Of a DNA stretch of 64,000 bases, positions 27,394 through 36,488 are shown one piece after another. Position 1 is the stretch's first letter; the number at the start of each line of letters is the position of its first letter. The notes under the pieces are model-generated. The model ran no database searches. It saw only the letters and a program-made list of their open reading frames with translations, and had not been told where the DNA came from. The DNA comes from Tannerella sp. (GTDB lineage: Bacteria; Bacteroidota; Bacteroidia; Bacteroidales; Tannerellaceae), in the NCBI GenBank assembly GCA_031285565.1, contig JAITVY010000058.1:1-64000 (forward strand), read 5' to 3'. The translations under genes and the position numbers were made by a program.

Positions 27394-30300
27394 TTAATTT
27401 CTTCCATCTCCTATCTTATTACTCTGTACAAACTCTTTGGGTGAAACTTTATAGCATTTGATAAATGCTTTGGTAAAATAGGAAGCAGAATTGAATCCGA
27501 CCTGAAACGCCACTTCATTGATACGAAGAGGCGTTTCTATTAATAAATGACATGCTTTCCTCAAACGATAGTTTCTCAGATATTCCCCAGGAGTCACTCC
27601 GCAGATGCCTTTCAATTTGCGTTGAAAGTTAGACCGGCTGATACTTAAAACATCAGTTAATGATTCAACAGAAAAGTTTTCATCGGAAATATTTTTTTCG
27701 ATCTCTTCATTTAGTCTGGTCAGAAAAGCCTCATCACTCTTAGTGGACACTAATGTTGAATAAGGCAACCATGGAGATCTGTTAAACGTTTCCCTGACCG
27801 TTTTTCTATTTTCCAATAAACTTAAAATTTGCGCCTTTAAAAAGGATGTAGAAAACGGCTTTTCTATAAATACTTCCGCACCGGACTGTAGTCCTTCCAC
27901 TTTGACAGTATTCTCCGTCTTGGCAGATAATAACACTACAGGAATATGACTAAAATTAATATCCGCTTTGATTTTCTTTGTAAACGATATTCCATCGATA
28001 TCGGGCATCATAATATCCGATATGATCAGATCGAAATTGCCTTTCTCTAATAACAGCCACGCATCAGAAGCATGCAATGCACTCTCTACCTTGTAATCGT
28101 TTCGAAGACATTTAACTATAAAAGCAGTAATATCCGGATTATCATCAACAACCAGAATGGATGCCTTCCGATCTTTTAAAATCTCATAATTAACCATCTC
28201 AGTTTCATTCCCTTTTTCCACCGGCTGATTATCCGAAACAATACTCATCTCGAGATCAGTAAACGTAAATGTAAACACAGCGCCTCCCGAATCACTATCA
28301 GAGACATCTATACGTCCATTCAATAGAGGTGTAAGACTTTTTACGAGAGACAAACCAACCCCGGTACCTTTACCACTCTCCGGATTAACCTGATAAAACG
28401 GATCAAAAATAAGGGATTTGTGTTCATCGGCCACACCTATTCCATTATCTTCGACCGAGATTATATATTCTTTTATATTCTTTTTCTCTAATTTCAATAT
28501 AATCTTATCAGTAGTATATTTCAATGCATTTGTCAATAAATTACCTACTATTTTCGTTAATGCATCCTGATCCGAAATGGCATATAGTTCTACATCTTCA
28601 ATTGTTTCCAAAACAAAATCTATTTTATTTTTCTGGGCTGTTTTCCTGAATCTTTCAAACAATTCCTGGATACATTGTTTAAGATTTATCTTTTCAGGAT
28701 TTACCGTATACTTCATAGAATCTATCTTCCGGAAATCAAGCAATTGATTGATCAACAGATTCAACCGATTACTGTTCTTTTCGATAATCGACAAATTTTG
28801 TTTTGTTTCTTCATTGCCATCGCCGGAGAGCAGCACTTCTTCTAATGGGGCTTTTATCAGACTTACCGGAGTACGTATTTCATGAGCTATGGTTGTAAAA
28901 AAATCCAATTTTGATTTGACCGACAGCTTTTCCTGTTCCATTTTAAACTCTTCGAGTTGTCTGGTTTGTTTCTGTTTATTCCGGTTCCAGTAATACCTTA
29001 ACAATAAATAGATGCTGGTTGCAATCAGGAATAGATAAATAATTTTAGCAGGTATACTTAACCAAAACGGAGGAAGTATTTCAAATGTCATTACTGTACC
29101 CTCTTCATTCCATATACCATCATTATTCGATGCTTTTACATGAAAGACATAGTTTCCGGGAGAAAGCCCCACATAGGTAACACTTTTATTATTTCCGGCA
29201 TACTTCCAATCCCTATCTATTCCCTCTAATCGATATGCATATTGATTCTTCGATTGGGATTGATAACTCAGGCTAACATAAGATATTGTAAATGACGATT
29301 GATTGTATGGTAACCGGATCTTTTCTTTTTTATTTAAAAGTACACGGATATCACTTTGCCGCTTAGGATCAGCGTCATCCAAAAGTTGTATATCCGTAAT
29401 TTCTACTGCCGGCACTGCCGGATTATGAAGTGAGACCAGGTTTTGCGGATAAAACGAACTAAAACCATTGATTCCACCAAAGTAAAACTTCCCGTTTTTT
29501 GCTTTATAACTTGATTTATAATTGAATTGATTGCTTTGTAAGCCATCGCTTTTATCGAACAATTTGTATTCTGCCGGCTTTTCCGTATTAAAACAAACAA
29601 TTCCTCTATTACAACTCATCCATAAATTCCCAAAAGAGTCATCCAATACACCATATACAACATTATTAGGCAATCCATCTGCCTCGGATATGTTCCTGAA
29701 ACCATCGGTTTTGTAATCATACAAAAACAGCCCCCTACCCTCGCTTGTAAAAATGACCCTCTTCCGATTATCAATATAAATACTTGTTAATTTACTATTA
29801 ACAATAGGATTGTTAAGAGGTAGCAAAGTGTTGTAGTTAACCCATTCACCGGTTGTTGCATCCAGCTTCATCACACCTAAATCATATAACGCAAGCCATA
29901 AATTGCCTGAATCGTCTTCTTTAATATCGTACACAAAGCCAAAAACTTCATTTACCCTTACAAACGAATTGGTATTCCTGTCATAACGGTTCAAGCCTAA
30001 AGGTGTACCGGCATACATATCCCCTTTCCGGGTTTTATACAACGAAAAGATACAATCATCATTTAAAGAATTAGTATCTGTCGGATTATTCCTGAAATTT
30101 GTCAATTTTCCGGTTCTCGTATTGTATATATCTATTCCGCGGGAAAACGTACCTATCAATAAATTATCCCCGTCCCATAACAAGGCGTGCGTATTGTGGT
30201 AAGTTGTTTTAATCGGCTGTGTGATTTGTTTTGTTTGCGGATTAAAATAGTTAATTCCTCCATCTTCCGTTGCAATCCATAAATTCCCGTCTTTATCCTC

Positions 30301-31473
30301 GCAAAACTGACTAACCGCTTTACCCGACAACATACCATCCTGCACATCCGGATAATAAGTTTCAATTGTACGGTTGGATGCATTCACATAATTAACACCA
30401 CCAAAATAAGTTCCAATCCACAACCCGTTTTCACGGTCACCTGCGAGAGAATATACGTTTTGGTCACTCATACTGTTTTTCAACAAAGGAATATCGATCC
30501 GTTTTATACTCCGGGAATCCATATTAAATAAAAACAAACCGTCATCTGCCCCTATCAAAAGATGTTTTTCATCGTATGGATAAATAGCACGTATATGTGT
30601 GATATATAAAGATCTATTTTCATTGCCATAATACGAAATTCCATCATAATGTTGCTTGTTATAAAATTTGATGCCATGCCCCCATGTCCCCAACCATAAA
30701 TTACCATTGATATCTTCATGTATACATAAAATTTCATGTCCATAGTTAGCTACCGGATGAAAAAGACCATCCACGGCATCAAATATCATTGTCAATGGAT
30801 TATACCTGAGCAATCCCATTCGGCTCCCGGCCCAGATTATTCCCGACTTATCACCATAGATAGACCATACGGCATGTTCGCCATGCTCAAATAGCTCTAT
30901 TTCCACTTTCTGCAAAGCGCCTGTTTGATGATTATACCTGAAGATGCCTTGCCGCATCGTTCCTATCCATATATTCTGATCCGGATCCTTATATAGTGTA
31001 TTAATTTCAGAGGTAACAGATATATCCTCCTGCGTTTTACTTTGTACTAAACAGAATGTTTCATGAACTACATCCATATAGTATAGACCGGCATCTGTTC
31101 CTACAAATAAATTACCATCATCTGTTTCAATAATACTTCTCACAAAATTATTCCCTAACGAAGATGTATTAAATGCCGTATTACGAAATATACGAAAACC
31201 GGTACCATCAAACCGGTTCAGGCCATCTTTAGTTCCAAACCACATATATCCCCTGGAATCCTGCAATATGCAATAAACTGCATTCTCCGACAAACCATCA
31301 TCAACCTGCAATGTTTTGAAATGGAAATTTATATTTTCGACCTGAGCTATTACCGATGAAACAGCCAGAAGAAAGACAGCTAACAATAAGTATATTTTTT
31401 TCACACGATAATAATTATTTTTTCTACTAAGGTCATATAATATAGTAGTTAGTAGATTATCTCTTTTTTTCAT
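27394..31473 (-). CDS. Hybrid two-component system sensor-regulator of PUL B
   Basis: This is a single-protein two-component system (1359 residues) that senses a glycan fragment in the periplasm and binds DNA in the cytoplasm. In order it has a signal/anchor, about 14 two-bladed-propeller repeats (for example RGYMWFGTKDGLNRFD, NLWIATEDGGINYF), a Y_Y_Y domain (near 730-800), a transmembrane helix (about 808-828), HisKA with H864 in AHEIRTP, HATPase (VEDNGIGVADEH, GTGVGLSLVKSL), a receiver with D1153 in IISDIMMPDIDG, and an AraC-type helix-turn-helix (FQRKLKGICGVTPGEYL). A GTG at 31404 would give a shorter, more usual signal peptide. It is divergent from susC of PUL B with 271 bases between, and so very probably controls that locus. 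Confidence 0.96.
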   Translation of the reverse strand: MKKRDNLLTTILYDLSRKNNYYRVKKIYLLLAVFLLAVSSVIAQVENINFHFKTLQVDDGLSENAVYCILQDSRGYMWFGTKDGLNRFDGTGFRIFRNTAFNTSSLGNNFVRSIIETDDGNLFVGTDAGLYYMDVVHETFCLVQSKTQEDISVTSEINTLYKDPDQNIWIGTMRQGIFRYNHQTGALQKVEIELFEHGEHAVWSIYGDKSGIIWAGSRMGLLRYNPLTMIFDAVDGLFHPVANYGHEILCIHEDINGNLWLGTWGHGIKFYNKQHYDGISYYGNENRSLYITHIRAIYPYDEKHLLIGADDGLFLFNMDSRSIKRIDIPLLKNSMSDQNVYSLAGDRENGLWIGTYFGGVNYVNASNRTIETYYPDVQDGMLSGKAVSQFCEDKDGNLWIATEDGGINYFNPQTKQITQPIKTTYHNTHALLWDGDNLLIGTFSRGIDIYNTRTGKLTNFRNNPTDTNSLNDDCIFSLYKTRKGDMYAGTPLGLNRYDRNTNSFVRVNEVFGFVYDIKEDDSGNLWLALYDLGVMKLDATTGEWVNYNTLLPLNNPIVNSKLTSIYIDNRKRVIFTSEGRGLFLYDYKTDGFRNISEADGLPNNVVYGVLDDSFGNLWMSCNRGIVCFNTEKPAEYKLFDKSDGLQSNQFNYKSSYKAKNGKFYFGGINGFSSFYPQNLVSLHNPAVPAVEITDIQLLDDADPKRQSDIRVLLNKKEKIRLPYNQSSFTISYVSLSYQSQSKNQYAYRLEGIDRDWKYAGNNKSVTYVGLSPGNYVFHVKASNNDGIWNEEGTVMTFEILPPFWLSIPAKIIYLFLIATSIYLLLRYYWNRNKQKQTRQLEEFKMEQEKLSVKSKLDFFTTIAHEIRTPVSLIKAPLEEVLLSGDGNEETKQNLSIIEKNSNRLNLLINQLLDFRKIDSMKYTVNPEKINLKQCIQELFERFRKTAQKNKIDFVLETIEDVELYAISDQDALTKIVGNLLTNALKYTTDKIILKLEKKNIKEYIISVEDNGIGVADEHKSLIFDPFYQVNPESGKGTGVGLSLVKSLTPLLNGRIDVSDSDSGGAVFTFTFTDLEMSIVSDNQPVEKGNETEMVNYEILKDRKASILVVDDNPDITAFIVKCLRNDYKVESALHASDAWLLLEKGNFDLIISDIMMPDIDGISFTKKIKADINFSHIPVVLLSAKTENTVKVEGLQSGAEVFIEKPFSTSFLKAQILSLLENRKTVRETFNRSPWLPYSTLVSTKSDEAFLTRLNEEIEKNISDENFSVESLTDVLSISRSNFQRKLKGICGVTPGEYLRNYRLRKACHLLIETPLRINEVAFQVGFNSASYFTKAFIKCYKVSPKEFVQSNKIGDGRN

Positions 31474-31683
31474 TCTACTAACTACTTACTACCAACTACT
31501 ATTCTACTCTGAATTTTCATACTTGTAAAAATACATCCCTTACTCTAAATATAAAATCAGCAATTTCATCTAATCCTTGTCTTTTTGGGTCATTCCATGT
31601 AATTCATGGTCTCAGACCTACCCAATACTATATTTTACATTATTTTTATTAAAAAGTGCTACAATGACCAGTCAAACACTTCA

Positions 31684-31691
31684 TACTTTTG
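31684..31691 (+). promoter_or_regulatory. -7 promoter element of PUL B susC
   Basis: TACTTTTG matches TAnnTTTG and lies 53 bases before the susC ATG at 31745. The hybrid sensor-regulator encoded divergently would be expected to bind just upstream. No clear -33 element is visible, as is usual for activator-dependent PUL promoters. Confidence 0.55.
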
Positions 31692-31744
31692 CCACACAAA
31701 GATGCACAAATTTCATATTGTTAATCCCACAAAATTAAAAACAC

Positions 31745-34700
31745 ATGCAAAAAAGAATTTTATTTCTGCTGTTAGCATTTTGTTCATTTAATATCATGTA
31801 CGGACAAAATGTATTATTAAAAGGAAAAGTATTTGACGATCAACGGGAACCTTTACCAGGTGTAACAATCAGTATTAAAGGTATGGCAACCGGTACAATT
31901 ACCGGTATTGACGGAGACTATTCCCTGAATGTATCATCCGGCCAGACATTGGTTTTTTCCTATATCGGGTATGCGACACAGGAAATCGCCTATAAAGGAC
32001 AAGCTACATTGGATGTCACGATGGCATCCAATATGGAAGCATTGGATGAAGTAGTTGTCATCGGGTATCAAACCGTAAAAAAATCAGACCTTACAGGCGC
32101 CGTAGCAATTGTCGATGCCAATGAGATGAAGAAAAGCGCGGCAGGAACTATCGGTAACCAGCTGCAGGGATTGGCTACCGGAGTAAACGTACGTTCTACC
32201 GGTAAGGCCGGGGCAGACGCATCCATAGAAATCAGGGGGGTCGGAACACTTAGCGACAGAAGTCCGTTGTGGATAGTAGACGGTATGATTATGGATCCGG
32301 GCGTAGGTTTTAACCCGATGGATATTGAGTCCATACAGGTACTGAAAGATGCCTCTGCTGCTGCCATTTATGGTTCCAGGGCTGCGAATGGAGTTATTAT
32401 TGTTACAACTAAAAAAGGACATTCAGGCCCGATGAAAGTAAACATCAGTGTAAAAGAATCCTTTGACTGGACACCGCGGTTCGACCTGATGAACGCTACG
32501 GATTATAAGAAATACAATGACATGGCTTACCGGGAAGGTATTGCCAACGGAAGCTGGACGGGAGAACTTCAACAACACTCAAATTATGATACCAACTGGC
32601 AGGATGAAGTTTTTAAAACCGGTTTTATACAGGATTATAATGTATCCCTTTCCGGAGGAGGCGAAAGCGGACATTATTTTGTTTCCGGCGGATATTACAA
32701 TAACGATGGGGTTTCATATGGTAATAACTTCGAACGTTATAGTTTCCGTGTCAATACGGAAGGTAAAAAAGGGATCTTCTCTTTTGGAGAAAGCTTAGCC
32801 TTTTCTGTTACGGAAACCGATCCGTTGCAAACAAATCCGTATAACGATGTGGTTCGAATGATGCCTACGATTCCGGTTTATGACGAAAATAATCCCGGAG
32901 GGTATGGATATGGGGATGCAAACGCAAATACGTTTGGTACGAACCCTATTGCACGTGAAGACCTGGAAAAACAGGACGAAAAACAAAGCCGTATAAATGG
33001 AGCTGTATGGCTACAAATCAAACCGGTATCTTTTTTATCATATAAGCTAAACACCGGTATCGATTTCTATTATTTCGAAAAAGCATGGTTCCGTGGCGAA
33101 GGTAACTGGACACGTAACCAGGAACATCGTGATCCGGAAAGCCAGAAAGAACGCACCAATACCTATAATATGCTGGTTGAACATACGCTTAACTTCGATA
33201 AGGATTTCGGCAAACATCATGTGGATGCCGTAGCAGGTTTAACGTATCAAAACTATCAAAAGGAATACCTATGGGCTTCACGCCTTAATTTCCCTATGGC
33301 AGGAGACGGTTATCTGGAAGTATTGGATGCAGGACAAACCAACCAGCAAAATGCAAACAATATTAAAAAGAATGCAATGATTTCTTATCTGGGACGTGTC
33401 AATTATAATTACGACAACAAATATTACCTGACAGGAACAATCCGCCGCGACGGAACATCACGGCTTTCCAAAGATAACCGGTGGGGAAATTTCCCTTCTA
33501 TCTCCGGAGCATGGCGGATTTCACAGGAAGGATTCTTCGATGTCAGCTGGATAGACGACCTGAAGTTACGTGCTAACTGGGGACGTTTAGGGAATGCTAA
33601 CATCGGTGACTGGGACTATTTGGGAACAATCAACCAGAGCATGGTTACAGTTATTGGAGGATCTTTAGTATCGGGAGCGGCACAGGTTAAAATGGTAAAT
33701 TCCAACTTAAAATGGGAAACCAAAGAGACTACTAATATCGGATTTGATGCCGCATTCCTTGGTCAACGGCTGGGTATTAGTGCAGAGTATTATGTTTCAA
33801 AGTCTAAAGATGTTCTTACAACTATGCCTATTGCTATCTCTACCGGTAATCAGGGAGGAGCTCCGTTAGCCAACGCTGCCAGCCTGAAAAACAGCGGATT
33901 TGAATTAACAACTTCCTGGAAAGATAAAGCCGGGGATTTTAATTATGGCGCCATTGTCAATCTTACAACATTGAAAAATGAAATTGAAGACCTGGGATAT
34001 GGTAAAGATGTATATTATTCCGGAAGAACCAAATCGGAAATAGGTCAACCCCTCTCTATGTACTATTTATATAAAACAAAAGGTATATTCAGGACACAGG
34101 AACAGATTGACAATTATGTAACATCAAACGGAACACCAATCCTTATCGGGGAAAAACGTCCTCAATTGGGTGATGTTATCTATGTAGATACGGATGATAA
34201 CGGCGCCATCACGGCAAATGATCGTCAGATAGTAGGTAGCCCCTGGGCAGATGTTCAATTATCATTGACAACGAATGTAAGCTGGAAAAACTTTGATTTC
34301 TCCATGATGTGGTATGGCCAGTTCGGCAATAAGATCTTCAATACAACGAAATGGCAGGGACGCTTATTTTCCGACAATTCTAACTATATAAAATTTGAGA
34401 AAGGAGAAGAACCTTATCAGGAAAATCCGAATTCAAGTACACCTCGAATCATTTATGGGGATTCCAGAAATAATTATGACAGTGACAGGCATCTTGAAGA
34501 CGGTTCTTTCTTCAGGATGAAAAATATCCAGTTAGGATATAACTTTGATAGAAAACTGATTCAACGATTTGGAGTAGAAGGATTACGCCTGTACGTTACA
34601 GGAGGTAACCTGATCACATTCACAAAATACAGCGGACTTGACCCTGATTTTGTAACCAAAAAAGATGATAACTCTGATGTATGGGACAGGGGAACAGACA

Positions 34701-34756
34701 GTTTTGCATTTCCTAATATGCGTTCGTTTATGGTTGGTCTTGACCTGACTTTCTAA
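31745..34756 (+). CDS. SusC/RagA-family TonB-dependent transporter (PUL B)
   Basis: This is the outer-membrane importer of PUL B (1003 residues; signal peptide ending NIMYGQ). A carboxypeptidase-D-like domain (VLLKGKVFDDQREPLPGVTISI to FSYIGYATQEIAY) is followed by EALDEVVVIGYQ, the plug (VRSTGKAGADASIEIRGVG, VLKDASAAAIYGSRAANG) and the large barrel (LQLGYNF, RMKNIQLGYNFDR), ending SFMVGLDLTF. It is first in the plus-strand operon and divergent from the hybrid sensor. A 98-base gap with short tandem repeats separates it from susD. The substrate is inferred only from the downstream GH43 enzymes. Confidence 0.95.
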   Translation: MQKRILFLLLAFCSFNIMYGQNVLLKGKVFDDQREPLPGVTISIKGMATGTITGIDGDYSLNVSSGQTLVFSYIGYATQEIAYKGQATLDVTMASNMEALDEVVVIGYQTVKKSDLTGAVAIVDANEMKKSAAGTIGNQLQGLATGVNVRSTGKAGADASIEIRGVGTLSDRSPLWIVDGMIMDPGVGFNPMDIESIQVLKDASAAAIYGSRAANGVIIVTTKKGHSGPMKVNISVKESFDWTPRFDLMNATDYKKYNDMAYREGIANGSWTGELQQHSNYDTNWQDEVFKTGFIQDYNVSLSGGGESGHYFVSGGYYNNDGVSYGNNFERYSFRVNTEGKKGIFSFGESLAFSVTETDPLQTNPYNDVVRMMPTIPVYDENNPGGYGYGDANANTFGTNPIAREDLEKQDEKQSRINGAVWLQIKPVSFLSYKLNTGIDFYYFEKAWFRGEGNWTRNQEHRDPESQKERTNTYNMLVEHTLNFDKDFGKHHVDAVAGLTYQNYQKEYLWASRLNFPMAGDGYLEVLDAGQTNQQNANNIKKNAMISYLGRVNYNYDNKYYLTGTIRRDGTSRLSKDNRWGNFPSISGAWRISQEGFFDVSWIDDLKLRANWGRLGNANIGDWDYLGTINQSMVTVIGGSLVSGAAQVKMVNSNLKWETKETTNIGFDAAFLGQRLGISAEYYVSKSKDVLTTMPIAISTGNQGGAPLANAASLKNSGFELTTSWKDKAGDFNYGAIVNLTTLKNEIEDLGYGKDVYYSGRTKSEIGQPLSMYYLYKTKGIFRTQEQIDNYVTSNGTPILIGEKRPQLGDVIYVDTDDNGAITANDRQIVGSPWADVQLSLTTNVSWKNFDFSMMWYGQFGNKIFNTTKWQGRLFSDNSNYIKFEKGEEPYQENPNSSTPRIIYGDSRNNYDSDRHLEDGSFFRMKNIQLGYNFDRKLIQRFGVEGLRLYVTGGNLITFTKYSGLDPDFVTKKDDNSDVWDRGTDSFAFPNMRSFMVGLDLTF

Positions 34757-34801
34757 AAATATAAAGTTCAAAGTTTCAGGTTTAAAGTTCCAAGCAAAAC
34801 C

Positions 34802-34834
34802 ATTGAACATTGAACATTAAACATTAAACATTAG
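34802..34834. repeat. Heptamer tandem repeat between susC and susD
   Basis: Four full units and one partial unit of a 7-bp repeat (ATTGAAC twice, ATTAAAC twice, then ATTAG) lie between the SusC stop and the SusD start. Copy-number change here would alter the spacing in front of susD without touching any reading frame. Confidence 0.7.
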
Positions 34835-34853
34835 TATAAAAATAAAATATCGT

Positions 34854-36410
34854 ATGAAAAAAATATATGCCTTATTCATTACCACGATGCTATTTTTATC
34901 AGCATGCAATGCTGACTTACTCGACATCGACAATCCCAATGAAGCGACAACTGAAACATTCTGGAAAACAGAAGCCGATGCCCAGGCCGGTATTAATGCC
35001 TGTTATAGCGCCCTTTATAAAGAAGGTACCTGGATGCGCTGGCTTTCATTCCGCTACGACCTTACTTCCGACGAAGGATTAAGTACTTCTCCCTGGATTG
35101 AACTGGCTAACTGGACACATTTCAACTACACGAACTACAATTTCTATGAAGGAAACAATATCCATTGGGAACATTTCTATATGGCTATTTACCGTACCAA
35201 CCAGGTATTGAAATTTGTTCCGGAAATTGATTTTGATGCCACTAAGAAAGAACAAATCCTGGCGCAGGCTCATTTTATGCGGGCACTGTGGTACTTTCAA
35301 ATCAACCTGTTATGGGAAAAAGCCCCGATCATTACAGAACCGACTGATGCAGGTTATGTTCCGGTTGAATCATCTGAGGAGCAAATCTGGGAGCAAATAG
35401 AAAGTGATCTTACCACAGCAGCAAACGTACTTCCGGAAAGTTGGGATGCAGCAAATTTAGGGCGTGCAACAAAAGGTGCAGCAAAAGCCCTCCTGGCAAA
35501 AGCCTATATGCAACAGCACAAATATACCCAGGCAAAGACCGAACTTGAATGGCTGATCAGTAAAGAAGGTTCTTTATATGGTTTAATCGATAACTGGGTA
35601 AACAATTTTACCCATCTTGATGAAAATAATATAGAAGGCGTCTTTGAAATACAGTTTGATGATACCAATAAAGGTGGCACCGGCAATAATGCCAGTATGG
35701 CTACCGGTTTCCAACGCACTCAATTCTATGCACCCAACGGGATCGGCTGGGCTGACGGCAAAGCCAGAAGATGGGTGGTAGATGAATTCCTCAAAGAAAA
35801 AAGAGCGGATGGAAAGAATGACACACGATTGTATTACAGCGTGTTGTATCGTGATTATTTAAAAGATTTCCCGGATGGAGACGAAATGTATTATTCTGTT
35901 AATACAAATACAGGATGGGATGAAAAAGGCTGGGGTAACGACTGTTACATCCGTAAATACGGCACATCCTACTACCGGGACAGGGAAGATTACTTTGCCC
36001 CGAACAACTACCGGATCATACGTTATGCGGATGTACTGTTAAGCTATGCAGAATGTATCATTGAGACAGGAGGTACAACGGCACAAGCGGCTGAGTATGT
36101 TGACAAAATACGTGTGCGTGCCGGTTTAAATAAACTTAGCGAAAGTACATACGCAAGTTCCCTTTCGTCCAAAGATGCTTTCCTGAAAAGGCTCCAGATG
36201 GAACGCGCCCTTGAATTATGTTTTGAAGGATGGAGATGGGCAGACCTTAAACGCTGGGGATTACTTGATTCCGAAGCAGGTCTTAACGAGTTAAGAAGCA
36301 GGGATGAAGATTTCAACAATTTTGTATTAGGCAAACACAACCGTTTGCCGATACCACAAATTGAAATTGACAACAGTGAAGGCGGATTAACGCAGAACCC
36401 GAAATACTAA
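34854..36410 (+). CDS. SusD/RagB-family lipoprotein (PUL B)
   Basis: This is the surface glycan-binding partner of the PUL B SusC (518 residues). The lipobox LFLSAC gives Cys18. The N-terminal SusD-like part begins LLDIDNPNEATTETFWKTEADAQAGINACY, and the C-terminal RagB part contains YADVLLSYAECIIETGG, VDKIRVRAGL, ERALELCFEGWRWADLKRWG and the final LTQNPKY. It is followed by a strong terminator-like hairpin before the GH43 gene. The hairpin may reduce read-through so that the importer pair is expressed more strongly than the enzymes, a known pattern in sus-like operons. Confidence 0.94.
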   Translation: MKKIYALFITTMLFLSACNADLLDIDNPNEATTETFWKTEADAQAGINACYSALYKEGTWMRWLSFRYDLTSDEGLSTSPWIELANWTHFNYTNYNFYEGNNIHWEHFYMAIYRTNQVLKFVPEIDFDATKKEQILAQAHFMRALWYFQINLLWEKAPIITEPTDAGYVPVESSEEQIWEQIESDLTTAANVLPESWDAANLGRATKGAAKALLAKAYMQQHKYTQAKTELEWLISKEGSLYGLIDNWVNNFTHLDENNIEGVFEIQFDDTNKGGTGNNASMATGFQRTQFYAPNGIGWADGKARRWVVDEFLKEKRADGKNDTRLYYSVLYRDYLKDFPDGDEMYYSVNTNTGWDEKGWGNDCYIRKYGTSYYRDREDYFAPNNYRIIRYADVLLSYAECIIETGGTTAQAAEYVDKIRVRAGLNKLSESTYASSLSSKDAFLKRLQMERALELCFEGWRWADLKRWGLLDSEAGLNELRSRDEDFNNFVLGKHNRLPIPQIEIDNSEGGLTQNPKY

Positions 36411-36425
36411 TTTACTAAATTCTTC

Positions 36426-36475
36426 AGGGAAATACAGGTAATTTCCATACTTTTACCTTGTATTTCCCTTTAATA
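36426..36475 (+). terminator. Attenuating hairpin after susD
   Basis: A 16-bp stem with a one-base bulge (36426-36441 with 36453-36469) around an 11-nt loop ends in a short T run. It falls between susD and the GH43 gene, where partial termination would favour the importer pair. Confidence 0.7.
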
Positions 36476-36488
36476 TATATGAATACCT

